A stretch of DNA of 64,000 nucleotides, taken from assembly GCF_016650695.1 (NCBI RefSeq), contig NZ_JAEKFH010000003.1, positions 1,260,001 through 1,324,000 of the forward strand. The letters run 5' to 3'. How positions within the stretch are numbered: the stretch's first letter is position 1; each line of letters starts with the position of its first letter. The DNA is from Pseudomonas sp. TH41. GTDB lineage: Bacteria; Pseudomonadota; Gammaproteobacteria; Pseudomonadales; Pseudomonadaceae. The notes under the pieces were generated by a model. That model was not told the DNA's origin. It made no database searches and was given only the letters and a program-made list of their open reading frames with translations. Shown here piece by piece: positions 44,780 to 54,821 of this stretch. The position numbers were made by a program, and so were the translations under genes.

Positions 44780-47308
44780 GTGTTGAAGAAAACCCTGTTC
44801 CAGTTGCACTGGTTTTTTGGCATCAGCGCCGGGCTGGTCCTGGCCTTGATGGGCATCACCGGGGCGACGGTATCGTTTCAGGATGAAATCCTGAGCGTTC
44901 TGAACCCTTCGGTATTGCAGGTCGAGAAGCAGGTGGCCGGCGTCCTTCCGCCCGCCGAACTGGTCGAACGCATCGAAGCGGCATCCGGCAAAAAAGTCTC
45001 GATGCTGAGTGTCGAGACCGACAGCGGCGCTGCAGCCAAGGTGTTCTTCACGCCGCCGCCGGGCGAGCGTCGTGGGCAGATGCGTTACTTCAATCCGTAC
45101 ACGGCCGAGTTCATGGGCGACGCCACCGGCCAGGACTTTTTCGGCCTGATGCTGCAACTGCACCGCTTCCTCGCCATGGGCGATACCGGTCGGCAGATCA
45201 CCGGCGCCTGCACGCTGATTCTGCTGTTCTTCTGCCTGTCCGGCCTGTACCTGCGCTGGCCGCGTCAGTGGAACAGCTGGCGCGCCTGGCTGACCGTCGA
45301 CTGGAAGAAAAAGGGCCGCAGCTTTAACTGGGATTTGCACTCCGTGGCCGGCACCTGGTGCCTGGTTTTTTACCTGCTGGCGGCAGTGACCGGGTTGTCC
45401 TGGTCCTATGAATGGTTCAACAAGGGCCTGACCCATTTGCTCTCCGACGCACCGCAAAACGAGCGTGTTCGGGGCGGTCGCGGTCCTGCGCCAAGTGGTC
45501 CCGCACCGACTGCCGATTACGCGGCGATGTGGAGCAGCATCTACAGCGCTGCCGGTCCGGCGCTCAGCGCCTACAACATCCGCATGCCGCCCGTGGCCGG
45601 CCAACCCGCCACGGTGTTCTATCTATTGAACTCGTCGCCTCACGACCGTGCGCTGAACCAGATCACCCTCGACCCGGTCACCGGTATCGTCAAACGGCAT
45701 GACCGTTACAGCGACAAAAGCTTCAAGGCACAACTGCTGACCAGCCTCTATGCACTGCATGTGGGCAGTTACTTCGGCATCGTCGGACGGATCATCTTGA
45801 CGATCAGCGCGCTAACGATGCCGCTGTTTTTCATCACCGGCTGGCTGCTGTACCTCGATCGTCGTCGCAAGAAAAAACACATCAAGGACGCCCGCAAAGG
45901 TCTCACGCAATCGGGCAGCGATGCACCGGCGTGGCTGATCGGCTTCGCCAGCCAGAGCGGTTTTGCCGAGCAACTGGCGTGGCAGACGGCCGGGCAATTG
46001 CAGGCGGCCGGGTGGCCGGTGAAGGTTCAGCCGCTGGCGACGGTCAGCGAGCAGGATCTGTGTGACTCCAGCAATGCGCTGTTCGTGGTCAGTACCTTTG
46101 GCGACGGCGAAGCGCCGGACAGCGCCCGAAGGTTCGAACGCAACGTGCTGAACCAGGCGTTGAGCCTCGACCGCCTGAACTATGCGGTGCTTGGCCTCGG
46201 TGATCGCCAGTATCAACACTTCTGCGGTTTCGCCCGACGTTTGCACACCTGGTTGGGCGAACACGGTGGCAAGACCTTGTTTGCCCCGGTGGAAGTCGAC
46301 GGCGGCGACCCTTACGCCTTGCGTCACTGGCAGCAGCAACTGGGTCTACTGACCGGACAGGCGCCTGTGGACACCTGGCAAGCACCCAGCTACGACAACT
46401 GGACACTGACCCACCGCGAATGGCTCAACCCTGACAGCGCGGGTTCGGCGGTGTATTTGCTGGGCCTCACCGCCCCCACCACCAGCAGCTGGCTGGCGGG
46501 TGATCTGGTGGAAGTCTTGCCGCGCAATAGTCCTGGGGCGATGGAGCATTTCCTCGATGGCCTGGGCATTGACGGTCGGGCCACTGTGGTTATCGAGGGA
46601 CTGACGCAACCGCTGGCGCAAGCCCTCGCCAGTCGGCAACTGTCCGAGAATCGCGCTCATTTGGTCGGCTTGCACGCGCAAGCGCTGGTGGATGCGTTGG
46701 TGCCTTTGGCCGCCCGCGAATACTCCATCGCCTCGATTGCCGCCGACGGTGTTCTCGAACTGATCGTGCGTCAGGAACGGCATCCCGATGGCAACCTGGG
46801 CGTCGGTTCCGGTTGGCTGACCGAACATGTGCCGGTAGGAGCCACCATCAGCCTGCGCGTGCGGCGCAACAGTGGTTTCCATCTGCCGGCCGAGCCCGTG
46901 CCGATGATCCTGTTGGGCAACGGCACCGGGCTGGCAGGTCTGCGCAGCCTGCTCAAGGCGCGGATTGCCGATGGGCAGCAACGGCATTGGTTGCTGTTCG
47001 GTGAGCGCAATCGCGAGCACGACTACCTGTGCCGCGATGAGCTTGAAGAATGGTTGATTTCAGGGGATCTGGAGCGACTGGACCTGGCGTTCTCGCGGGA
47101 TCAGGCCGAAAAAATTTACGTGCAGGATCGTTTGCGGGAGTCGGCCGATGAGTTGAAAAAATGGCTGGCCGACGGCGCCGTGATTTACATCTGCGGCAGC
47201 TTGCAGGGGATGGCTTCAGGGGTGGATCACGTGCTCAACCAAGTGCTCGGCATTGAAGCGGTCGACCGGCTGATCGAACAGGGCCGCTATCGCCGCGACG
47301 TCTACTGA
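44780..47308 (+). CDS. piuB: PepSY membrane / flavodoxin / NADPH-flavin reductase fusion
   Basis: An 842-residue inner-membrane flavoprotein. Residues about 1-370 form a PepSY_TM region with four helices ([21 protein letters not shown], split; [62 protein letters not shown], split). A flavodoxin domain then has [11 protein letters not shown] and [13 protein letters not shown]. The end is an FAD/NADPH reductase like the sulfite reductase alpha subunit ([38 protein letters not shown]). It probably reduces ferric siderophore in the periplasm using cytoplasmic NADPH. I recall the PA4513 orthologue as piuB; the symbol is by synteny. The start is GTG 44780 (TTG 44783 also possible); the frame from 44711 lacks a match. 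Confidence 0.85.
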   Translation: MLKKTLFQLHWFFGISAGLVLALMGITGATVSFQDEILSVLNPSVLQVEKQVAGVLPPAELVERIEAASGKKVSMLSVETDSGAAAKVFFTPPPGERRGQMRYFNPYTAEFMGDATGQDFFGLMLQLHRFLAMGDTGRQITGACTLILLFFCLSGLYLRWPRQWNSWRAWLTVDWKKKGRSFNWDLHSVAGTWCLVFYLLAAVTGLSWSYEWFNKGLTHLLSDAPQNERVRGGRGPAPSGPAPTADYAAMWSSIYSAAGPALSAYNIRMPPVAGQPATVFYLLNSSPHDRALNQITLDPVTGIVKRHDRYSDKSFKAQLLTSLYALHVGSYFGIVGRIILTISALTMPLFFITGWLLYLDRRRKKKHIKDARKGLTQSGSDAPAWLIGFASQSGFAEQLAWQTAGQLQAAGWPVKVQPLATVSEQDLCDSSNALFVVSTFGDGEAPDSARRFERNVLNQALSLDRLNYAVLGLGDRQYQHFCGFARRLHTWLGEHGGKTLFAPVEVDGGDPYALRHWQQQLGLLTGQAPVDTWQAPSYDNWTLTHREWLNPDSAGSAVYLLGLTAPTTSSWLAGDLVEVLPRNSPGAMEHFLDGLGIDGRATVVIEGLTQPLAQALASRQLSENRAHLVGLHAQALVDALVPLAAREYSIASIAADGVLELIVRQERHPDGNLGVGSGWLTEHVPVGATISLRVRRNSGFHLPAEPVPMILLGNGTGLAGLRSLLKARIADGQQRHWLLFGERNREHDYLCRDELEEWLISGDLERLDLAFSRDQAEKIYVQDRLRESADELKKWLADGAVIYICGSLQGMASGVDHVLNQVLGIEAVDRLIEQGRYRRDVY

Positions 47309-47323
47309 ATACACACATCCCCC

Positions 47324-47406
47324 TGTAGGAGCGAGCTTGCTCGCGATGGTGTGTCAGTCGACACAACGGTGCCTGACCCACCTTCGCGAGCAAGCTCGCT
47401 CCTACA
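47324..47406. repeat. REPIN, 83-bp class, left of phoD
   Basis: Ends TGTAGGAGCGAGCTTGCTCG and the inverse. It differs from the reverse complement of the copy at 49028 at only three of 83 positions, counted by eye. Its right end contains the TAG stop codon of phoD (complement of 47402-47404). Confidence 0.95.
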
Positions 47407-48943
47407 CCGGCGACAACTTCTGCTCAAACACCCCAACCCCATCCAGGTCCCGCAACACCACACTCATCTCCCCCGTCTGCCCGTCAATGTTCACCTCGCC
47501 AAAAAACTGAAACCCGGCAAACGGCGAGGTGTTCTGCGCTGGGGGTGCTTTCTCGAACACCACCTCAGGCCCAAAGGTTTTATCCAACGGATCAGGCCCA
47601 AAGCTCCCCGCATTCAGTGGCCCGGCGACAAACTCCCAGAACGGTTCGAAGTCCTGAAACGCAGCCCGGTCCGGATGGTAATGATGCGCCGCGCAGTAAT
47701 GCACATCTGCTGTCAGGAACACGAAATTGCGCACCTGCTGCGCCCGCAGGAATCCCAGCAATTCAGCGATTTCCAGCTCACGCCCTTGCGCCGGCCCCGG
47801 ATCGCCGTTGGCCACGGCTTCCCATCGCGCCACCCCGGGGCTGACTTCGCCATCCGGGACGCCGAGGCCGATGGGCATGTCGGCGGCGATGACTTTCCAC
47901 TGAGCGCTGGAGGCTTGCAACGAAGCCTTCAGCCAGTCCAGTTGTTCACGACCGAGAAAGGGTTTTACATCGCCGAGATTGTCATCATTGGCGCCGCGAT
48001 AACTGCGCATGTCGAGGACAAATACATCGAGCAGCGGCCCATAACCGATCTGGCGATAAATCCGCCCGCCCCCGTCGCCGCTTTGCAAACGCATCGGTGC
48101 ATATTCGAGCCAGGCCTGACGCGCGCACCCCACCAGGCTGTGGATATCTTTGCTCTGGTAGCGCCCATCCAGCTGCTTGCCCGGCGACCAGTTGTTCACC
48201 ACTTCGTGGTCGTCCCATTGCCAGATCTGCGGCACTTCGGCGTTGAAGCGACGGATGTTTTCGTCCATCAGGTTGTAGCGATAATTGCCGCGAAACTCGT
48301 CAACGGTTTCGGCGACTTTGCTCTTGGCTTCGGTGGTGATGTTGCGCCACACGCGACCGTTTTCGGTGGTCAGTTGCGCGGGCACCGGGCTATCGGCGTA
48401 GATGGTGTCGCCGCTGTGGATAAAGAAGTCCGGCAGGCGCAGGCGCATGGCTTCGTAGATGCGCATGCCACCGATGTCCGGGTTGATGCCGAAGCCCTGG
48501 CCGACGGTGTCGCCACTCCAGACAAAACGGATGTCACGGCGGGTGTGCGGCACACTGCGTAAGTGGCCAAACCAGGGCTCGCTGGCGGTACCGCTCTGGG
48601 CGTCTTCGAACCGTACGCGGTAGAAAATCGCCTGATCGGCGGGCAGGCCGGTGAGTTCAACCCGGGCGGTGAAATCCGTAGTGGCGTCGGCCAATGACGA
48701 GACAAAACGACGAGGGTTGCTGAACAGACTGCGGGTGTCCCACTCCACCACCATCCGCGCCGGACGGTCGCAGCGGCTCCAGACCATCGCCCGGTCACCC
48801 AGCACGTCGCCGGACTGCACGCCATCGGTGAGTTGCGGCCGATCCTTGACCGAAGCAATCACCGCCGGCGCCAGACCAGGCAACAACAGCCCGGCACCGA
48901 CGACTTGCAAGACACGACGGCGACCGAGGTCGAATTCGCTCAT
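47402..48943 (-). CDS. phoD: PhoD-type alkaline phosphatase/phosphodiesterase, Tat-exported
   Basis: A 513-residue secreted enzyme that releases phosphate from mono- and diesters, using Fe3+ and Ca2+. The N-terminus carries a twin-arginine signal (RRRVLQVVGAGLLLPGLAP). PhoD family motifs are DGVQSGDVLGDRAMVW, FIHSGDTIYADSP, WDDHEVVNNW and FLTADVHYCAAHHYHP, which carry metal ligands. The start at 48943 follows GGGAGAGCACC; the frame from 49009 adds no homology. The C-terminus (KLSPV) ends at a TAG within the REPIN. The upstream region has a possible Pho box, and the gene is bracketed by inverted REPINs. Confidence 0.92.
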   Translation of the reverse strand: MSEFDLGRRRVLQVVGAGLLLPGLAPAVIASVKDRPQLTDGVQSGDVLGDRAMVWSRCDRPARMVVEWDTRSLFSNPRRFVSSLADATTDFTARVELTGLPADQAIFYRVRFEDAQSGTASEPWFGHLRSVPHTRRDIRFVWSGDTVGQGFGINPDIGGMRIYEAMRLRLPDFFIHSGDTIYADSPVPAQLTTENGRVWRNITTEAKSKVAETVDEFRGNYRYNLMDENIRRFNAEVPQIWQWDDHEVVNNWSPGKQLDGRYQSKDIHSLVGCARQAWLEYAPMRLQSGDGGGRIYRQIGYGPLLDVFVLDMRSYRGANDDNLGDVKPFLGREQLDWLKASLQASSAQWKVIAADMPIGLGVPDGEVSPGVARWEAVANGDPGPAQGRELEIAELLGFLRAQQVRNFVFLTADVHYCAAHHYHPDRAAFQDFEPFWEFVAGPLNAGSFGPDPLDKTFGPEVVFEKAPPAQNTSPFAGFQFFGEVNIDGQTGEMSVVLRDLDGVGVFEQKLSPV

Positions 48944-48981
48944 GGTGCTCTCCCTGAAAAGGAAAACTAAAGCATGCCCGC

Positions 48982-48998
48982 ATGACCCCGGCGTGACA
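48982..48998 (-). promoter_or_regulatory. Candidate Pho box upstream of phoD
   Basis: On the minus strand TGTCAC, 5 nt, GGTCAT: two 6-mers with 11-bp spacing, each one mismatch from TGTCAT. It lies 39-55 bp before the start codon. A single two-unit match is modest evidence for PhoB control. Confidence 0.35.
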
Positions 48999-49027
48999 CA
49001 CAAATCCACTCATGCCGCATGTCCCTG

Positions 49028-49110
49028 TGTAGGAGCGAGCTTGCTCGCGAAGGTGGGTCAGGCACCCTTGTGTCAACTGACACACCTTCGCGAGCAAGCT
49101 CGCTCCTACA
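49028..49110. repeat. REPIN, 83-bp class, right of phoD
   Basis: Same unit as at 47324, inserted in the opposite orientation (spacer order GGTGGGTCAG then CTGACACACC). It lies 84 bp upstream of phoD and 12 bp after the fruA stop codon. Confidence 0.95.
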
Positions 49111-49122
49111 CAGGGGCAGGTG

Positions 49123-50862
49123 TCAGGCGCTGACGGGCTCCATGGCCAACTCAACGACCTCAGGTCGCTTGAGCACGGCATACGCCACCGCCGTCAACAA
49201 ACTCCCCGCCACAATCGCCAGCAGGTACAGCAACGCATGGTTGATCGCATTCGGGATCGCCAACACAAACAATCCGCCGTGCGGTGCCATCAGCTTGCAG
49301 CCGAAATACATCGACAACGCGCCAGTCAACGCGCCACCGGCAATGCTCGCCGGAATCACCCGCAACGGGTCCTTGGCGGCGAACGGAATCGCACCTTCAG
49401 AGATGAAGCACAAGCCCAGCACCAACGCCGCTTTACCGGCCTCGCGTTCGGTCTGGGCGAACTTGCGCCGGGCGATGAACGTGGCGATGCCCAGGCCAAT
49501 CGGTGGCACCATACCGGCGGCCATCGTCGCGGCCATCGGTGCATAACTCTGTGAAGCCAATAGTCCTACGGAGAACGCATACGCCGCTTTGTTGATCGGC
49601 CCGCCAAGGTCGACACACATCATGCCGCCCAGCAACACACCGAGCAGAATCGCGTTGGTAGTGCCCATGCTGTCGAGGAAGTGTGTGAGCCCTTCGAGCA
49701 TCCCGGCCACGGGTTTGCCAACCACGTAGATCATCACCAGACCGGTGAACAGACTCGCCAGCAACGGGATGATCAAAATCGGCTTCAGCGCCTCGAGGCT
49801 TTGCGGCAATCGCGCATAACGATTGATCGCCTGGGCGGCATAACCGGCGATGAAACCGGCAACGATCCCGCCGATGAAACCGGCGCCCAAGGTGCTCGCC
49901 AGCAGTCCACCGATCATCCCCGGGGCCAGGCCCGGACGGTCGGCGATTGAATAGGCGATGTAGCCCGCCAGCAACGGCACCATCAGTTTGAACGCGGTCT
50001 CGCCGCCGATCTGCATCAACGCTGCCGCCAACGTGCCCGGTTCCTTGAACGCGGTGATGCCGAACACGAACGACAACGCGATCATCAAACCGCCCGCCAC
50101 CACCATCGGCAGCATAAACGATACGCCAGTCAGCAAGTGTTTGTAGACACCGGTCTTCTCTTGCTTGGCCGGGCCTTTGGCGCCGGTCGAAGCACTTTCC
50201 TGCTGACCTTCGGCCAGCGCTTTGTTCAGCGTCGCTTCGGCTTGTTTCAAGGCGATGCCAGTGCCGCAACGATAGATTTTCTTGCCGGCAAAACGCTCAG
50301 TGGCGACTTCAATGTCACAGGCCAGCAGCACCACGTCCGCATCGGCAATCGCTGCCGCGCTCAATGGGTTGCGCGCACCTACAGAACCCTGGGTCTCCAC
50401 TTGCAGGTCGTAACCCAAACGCTTGGCCGCTTGCTGCAAGGCTTCGGCGGCCATGAAAGTGTGGGCAACGCCGGTCGGACAGGCCGTAATCGCAACCAGG
50501 CGTGGCACGTTTTGAACCGGCGCAACCGGCTCGACGACGGCGTCTGGCGCAACGTAAACCTGAGCCTCTTCAGCCCCACGCCGCAGCACCGCCTCAACAT
50601 CCTGCAAGGCCTGCGCAGGCGTGCTGCGAAAAACCCGTTTACCGACGAATCGCGACATATCCACAGGCACGCTGGTCACCAGCAACACCCACTCGGCCGC
50701 CTCGATCGTGGCCGCCGACAATTGACGTTCCGGGTGCACGGCATCGATGACTTCGACGCTGGTGCTCCAGCCCTGACGCTGGGCCGCCGCATCGAGCAAA
50801 CGGGCGCACAGCACACTGGTGACCATGCCGTTCGGGCACGCCGTAACAATGGCTAACTTCAT
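49123..50862 (-). CDS. fruA: Fructose PTS EIIBC component
   Basis: Membrane component that takes up fructose and phosphorylates it to fructose-1-phosphate. The 579-residue protein has two N-terminal EIIB-like domains with phospho-acceptor-type cysteines: Cys9 (VTACPNGMV; probably the vestigial B' domain) and Cys128 (ITACPTGVAHTFMAAEAL). The EIIC membrane domain follows (about 235-570, from VYKHLLTGVSFMLPMVVAGG). It is third in fruB-fruK-fruA, 11 bp after fruK. Confidence 0.95.
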   Translation of the reverse strand: MKLAIVTACPNGMVTSVLCARLLDAAAQRQGWSTSVEVIDAVHPERQLSAATIEAAEWVLLVTSVPVDMSRFVGKRVFRSTPAQALQDVEAVLRRGAEEAQVYVAPDAVVEPVAPVQNVPRLVAITACPTGVAHTFMAAEALQQAAKRLGYDLQVETQGSVGARNPLSAAAIADADVVLLACDIEVATERFAGKKIYRCGTGIALKQAEATLNKALAEGQQESASTGAKGPAKQEKTGVYKHLLTGVSFMLPMVVAGGLMIALSFVFGITAFKEPGTLAAALMQIGGETAFKLMVPLLAGYIAYSIADRPGLAPGMIGGLLASTLGAGFIGGIVAGFIAGYAAQAINRYARLPQSLEALKPILIIPLLASLFTGLVMIYVVGKPVAGMLEGLTHFLDSMGTTNAILLGVLLGGMMCVDLGGPINKAAYAFSVGLLASQSYAPMAATMAAGMVPPIGLGIATFIARRKFAQTEREAGKAALVLGLCFISEGAIPFAAKDPLRVIPASIAGGALTGALSMYFGCKLMAPHGGLFVLAIPNAINHALLYLLAIVAGSLLTAVAYAVLKRPEVVELAMEPVSA

Positions 50863-50873
50863 GACGTACCCTC

Positions 50874-51815
50874 TTATTTTTCTGTCAGGCGGCGCACGCG
50901 CACACCCTGTTCTAACCGTGCCAACTGAGTGGCGTCGCCCATGCCGAAACCAATCTGCGTGACCGCCATCGCGGCAATCGCCGTGGCGGTGCGCAAGGTC
51001 TGTTCGGGCGTGTCGGCACTGAGTAAACCGTGGAGCATGCCGGCCAACAATGAGTCGCCCGCGCCCACCGTGCTAGCAACGCTGACCTTGGGCGGTGTGG
51101 CATGCAGGGCCGAGCCAACACTGAACCAGTTCACGCCCTCGGCGCCGTGAGAAATCACCACATGCTCGATGCCTTGAGCGTGCAAGCGGCTAGCGGCATC
51201 TGCCTGTGCCGCGACCGAAATCACTTCGCAGCCGAGCGCATCGGCCAGTTCTTCAGTATTGGGTTTTATCAGCCACGGACCGGCCTTGAGCGCTACGCGT
51301 AACGCTTCACCACTGGTGTCCAGCGCAACGTTCAACCCGAGGTTTTTCAAACGCAGAATCAACGCCTGCAACCACTCAGGGCTGACGCCTTGAGGCAGGC
51401 TGCCGGCCACGACAACCGCGTCATGCCCCGGCGCAATCCGGTCGAGCCGATCAAGCAGTGCCTGCTGCGCCGCCTCACTGACCCTCGGTCCCGGGCCGTT
51501 GATATCGGTAATGCGCCCATCGCTTTCCGCCAGTTTGATGTTGCTGCGGGTTTCGCCGGGGACGCGGATAAACGCGTCGACAAAACCACGCTTGGCAAAC
51601 AAGGTTTCGAACGCTTGAAGATTGTCTTCCCCAAGGAATCCGCTGACCGTCAGCTGATGCCCGAGGTCCGCCAGCACCTGCGCCACGTTCACGCCTTTTC
51701 CGGCGGCGTGGGTGTGCATCTCGTCACTGCGGTTGACCTGTCCGGCTTCAAGGCGCGGCAACTGCACGGTCAGGTCAAGCGCCGGGTTGAGGGTCAGGGT
51801 TAGGATCTTGGCCAT
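50874..51815 (-). CDS. fruK: 1-phosphofructokinase
   Basis: Phosphorylates fructose-1-phosphate to fructose-1,6-bisphosphate with ATP. The 313-residue PfkB/ribokinase-fold enzyme starts MAKILTLTLNPALDLTVQLP, with the substrate loop AAGKGVNVAQVLADLG and the anion-hole/catalytic-base motif STVGAGDSLLAGML near the C-terminus. Its start overlaps the fruB stop by one base, so translation is coupled. Confidence 0.96.
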   Translation of the reverse strand: MAKILTLTLNPALDLTVQLPRLEAGQVNRSDEMHTHAAGKGVNVAQVLADLGHQLTVSGFLGEDNLQAFETLFAKRGFVDAFIRVPGETRSNIKLAESDGRITDINGPGPRVSEAAQQALLDRLDRIAPGHDAVVVAGSLPQGVSPEWLQALILRLKNLGLNVALDTSGEALRVALKAGPWLIKPNTEELADALGCEVISVAAQADAASRLHAQGIEHVVISHGAEGVNWFSVGSALHATPPKVSVASTVGAGDSLLAGMLHGLLSADTPEQTLRTATAIAAMAVTQIGFGMGDATQLARLEQGVRVRRLTEK

Positions 51816-54676
51816 TACAGGGCCTCCACTAATGCGCGCACTTCATTCGCGCTGCCAACGGCCAGCGCCTGTTGGGCCAGGGTTTGGGTCTGAGTCAGGC
51901 TGAGTTCGCGAATGCGCGCCTTGACCTCGGCGATGCTGCGGCCTGACACACTGAGTTCATCCACGCCCAGCCCGACCAGCACCGGCACCGCCAGCGGATC
52001 GGCAGCCAGTTCGCCGCACACACCGACCCATTTGCCATTGGCATGGGCCGCGCGCACGGTGATGTCGATCAGTTGCAGCACCGCCGGGTGCAAGCCGTCA
52101 GCCTGGGCCGATAAGGTGGGATGACCACGGTCGATGGCCAGGGTGTATTGCGTCAAGTCGTTGGTGCCGACGCTGAAGAAGTCGACTTCCTTGGCCAGCA
52201 CCGGCGCCAGCAAGGCCGCCGACGGGACTTCGATCATGATTCCCAGTTGCAGGTCTGCGACCGGGATTTCCAGGCGCAGACGTTCGGTCATGTCCCGCGC
52301 CTGCCGCCATTCGTCGACGCTGCCGACCATGGGGAACATGATCCGCAGCGGACGGTTGTCGGCGGCGCGGAGCAAGGCGCGTAACTGTGCTTCCATGATC
52401 TGCGGACGCTGCAGGGTCAAGCGAATACCGCGCACGCCCAGGAACGGGTTTTCCTCTTTGGCGATCGGCCAATACGGCAGCGGTTTGTCGCCGCCGACGT
52501 CGAGGGTACGCACCACCAGCGGCCGACCTGCCAGGCCATCGAGCACACGGCGGTACTCAACTTCTTGCATGGCCTCGTCCGGCGCTTGCGAATGGGCCAT
52601 GAAAATCAATTCGGTGCGCAGCAGGCCAATGCCCTCGGCGCCCTGCTCCACGGCACTGGTCACGCCGGCGCTTTCGCCGATGTTGGCGAACACTTCGACC
52701 GCATGGCCGTCGGTGGTCAGCGCCGGTTGATGGCGTTGTTCCGCCGCCGCTTTCAGGCGTTGCTCGCGGGTGTCGCGCTCTTCGATGGCGCGCTGCAAGG
52801 TCGCAGCGTCGGCGTCCACGTGAAGGCGACCGCGCTGGCCGTCGAGCAGCAACGGCGTGCCTGGCGCCAGCAACAACACGGCCGCCCCCGCACCGACCAG
52901 CGCTGGAATTCCGAGGGCCCGAGCGACGATGGCGCTGTGGGCCGTGGCACCGCCCCGGGCGGTGAGAATGCCGGCGACGCGAGCCGGGTCGAGACGCGCC
53001 ACGTCGGACGGGCCGACTTCCTCCATCACCAGAATGTACGGTTGATCGGGTTCGCTCAGTGTTTCGACGCCACTGAGTTGCGCCAACACCCGACGGCCGA
53101 CGTCGCGCAGGTCGGCGGCACGCTCGGCAAGCAAGGCGTCCTGCAGCGATTCCTGTTGCTTGGCCGCCGCCTCGATTACCGCCATCCATGCCGCTTCGGC
53201 GCTTTCGCCTTGCTTGAGGCGAGTGTCGACTTCATCGGTCAGTTCCGGGTCGTCGAGCATTTCCAGATGGGTGATGAAAATCTCGCGAATGGCTTTGGCT
53301 TTGCTGCGCTCGATCAGGCCTTCGATGTCGCGACGCACCTCCGACACAGCGTGTTTGAGGCGTTCGCGCTCGACAGTGGCGGACTCACCGCGCAGTGGGT
53401 AATCGATGGTTTGCAGCACGTGAATATGCGCCGGGCCGATGGCGATTCCGGGCGCGGCGGCGATGGCCTGAACCAGGCTGCCGGACGCAGGCGCGAGCAG
53501 CACTTCGGCCACATCGGCGAAGACTTCGCGCTGTTGACTCACGGCCGGTAATGGCTCGACCTCTTCACCCAGGCCTTCTTCGATGGCGGCCAACAAGGCC
53601 GGCAAGGCATCGGCGGCGATGCTCGGTTCGGCGATGAATTCCAGCACCTGACCGCGACGGGCGCCGAGGCTGAGCAGTTTGCTCAAACTTTTCACCGACA
53701 CCGCGCTGTCCTGACCATCGACAATGCGGACGCGAATTTCACCTTCAAAACTTTTCGCCAGTTGCGCGAGGATTTTCGCCGGGCGCGCGTGTAAACCGTG
53801 GGCATTGGCCAGAGCGATTCGGGCATTCGGCCAATCGGCCGGCAACTCACCACCGAGCACTTCAAGCACTTTTCGGCTGCTGGTGGCACGCCCCAGTTCA
53901 TGGCCGCGTCCTTCAATCAACAACGCGCAAAGGCGTTCGAGCAACGCCTGATGCGCCTCACCGAGGCTGGCCAGACAGAATAGCCCGCTCAACGGCTGGC
54001 CGAGGTAACGCATCGGCTTGTCCGGGGTGACGAACGCCAGGCCCGGACGCTTCACGGTTTGCTCGCTGTGCAGCCACCACAGACCATCGCCCAGGGGTAG
54101 CGCTTCAACCTGTTGCAACACGGCGGAGAAACCGTTGCTCACACAATCGGCCTGACGCAGCAAACGGGCGCCGCGCCAGACCAATTCTTCGAAGTCATCG
54201 GCAGAAACGCCGAGGCCGATCATCTGCGCATCCAGCGCCAGCTCCTGCGGCGCACCTTGCAGCAACTTCAACAAGGCTTCGGCGGAGCTGGCACGACGCA
54301 GGGCCTGGCCCAGATCGGTCTCGCCGAGGGCACGGGTCAGCAGTTGCAACAAGCGTAGGTGTTCATCGGATTTGGCCGCGATACCAATCGCCAGGTACAC
54401 GATCTGTCCGTCGCCCCAGTCCACGCCTTCAGGGAATTGCATCAGCCGCACGCCAGTGGAAAACACCTGATCGCGGGTTTCCGGGGTTCCGTGAGGGATG
54501 GCAATACCTTGACCGAGAAAGGTCGAGCCCTGGGTTTCACGTGCCTGCAACCCGGCGAGATAACCTTCGGCAACCAGACCGTCGGCGACCAGGTGCTGGG
54601 CGAGCAAGTGCAATGCTGCGGACTTATCCACAGCCGACTGGCCCATGGATATTTGCTCTATGGTGAGCTCGAGCAT
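51815..54676 (-). CDS. fruB: Fructose PTS multiphosphoryl protein FruB (EIIA-HPr-EI)
   Basis: Cytoplasmic protein of 953 residues that carries the whole soluble phosphorelay. EIIA(Fru) is at about 1-145 with His62 in IAIPHGTPETRD. A degenerate linker spans about 150-280. HPr begins near 285 with His296 in HGLHARPAKI. EI covers about 400-953 with GGATAHSAIVARALGIPALVG (split) as the active-His region and TLDVGGDKPLPYW and IGTNDLTQY-type motifs for PEP binding. The pseudomonad fructose system needs no separate EI or HPr. The start at 54676 follows AAAGGAGAAAGC. First gene of the operon, with a FruR operator upstream. Confidence 0.96.
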   Translation of the reverse strand: MLELTIEQISMGQSAVDKSAALHLLAQHLVADGLVAEGYLAGLQARETQGSTFLGQGIAIPHGTPETRDQVFSTGVRLMQFPEGVDWGDGQIVYLAIGIAAKSDEHLRLLQLLTRALGETDLGQALRRASSAEALLKLLQGAPQELALDAQMIGLGVSADDFEELVWRGARLLRQADCVSNGFSAVLQQVEALPLGDGLWWLHSEQTVKRPGLAFVTPDKPMRYLGQPLSGLFCLASLGEAHQALLERLCALLIEGRGHELGRATSSRKVLEVLGGELPADWPNARIALANAHGLHARPAKILAQLAKSFEGEIRVRIVDGQDSAVSVKSLSKLLSLGARRGQVLEFIAEPSIAADALPALLAAIEEGLGEEVEPLPAVSQQREVFADVAEVLLAPASGSLVQAIAAAPGIAIGPAHIHVLQTIDYPLRGESATVERERLKHAVSEVRRDIEGLIERSKAKAIREIFITHLEMLDDPELTDEVDTRLKQGESAEAAWMAVIEAAAKQQESLQDALLAERAADLRDVGRRVLAQLSGVETLSEPDQPYILVMEEVGPSDVARLDPARVAGILTARGGATAHSAIVARALGIPALVGAGAAVLLLAPGTPLLLDGQRGRLHVDADAATLQRAIEERDTREQRLKAAAEQRHQPALTTDGHAVEVFANIGESAGVTSAVEQGAEGIGLLRTELIFMAHSQAPDEAMQEVEYRRVLDGLAGRPLVVRTLDVGGDKPLPYWPIAKEENPFLGVRGIRLTLQRPQIMEAQLRALLRAADNRPLRIMFPMVGSVDEWRQARDMTERLRLEIPVADLQLGIMIEVPSAALLAPVLAKEVDFFSVGTNDLTQYTLAIDRGHPTLSAQADGLHPAVLQLIDITVRAAHANGKWVGVCGELAADPLAVPVLVGLGVDELSVSGRSIAEVKARIRELSLTQTQTLAQQALAVGSANEVRALVEAL

Positions 54677-54809
54677 GCTTTCTCCTTTTTGGCGCCGTGG
54701 GGCACCAGGTATTGTTTGAATGATTAAAGCTTAGGCCCATCGTCATCACTTTTGGCGGTTTCGCGGCAGAACCGGCCAAAGGCGTCTAAAACATAGAAAA
54801 TACGCTTGC

Positions 54810-54821
54810 TGAAACGTTTAA
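54810..54821. promoter_or_regulatory. FruR (Cra) operator
   Basis: TGAAACGTTTAA is the exact reverse complement of TTAAACGTTTCA, which I recall as the Pseudomonas putida Cra target at the fruB promoter. It lies in the fruB-fruR divergent region, 134 bp from the fruB start and 147 bp from the fruR start. Confidence 0.75.

Noticed and set aside
47324..49110. REPIN-phoD-REPIN as a composite transposon
   Set aside because: No transposase is encoded between or beside the repeats, and REPINs are non-autonomous. I see no target-site duplication outside the pair. The arrangement is kept as a finding but not called a mobile element.
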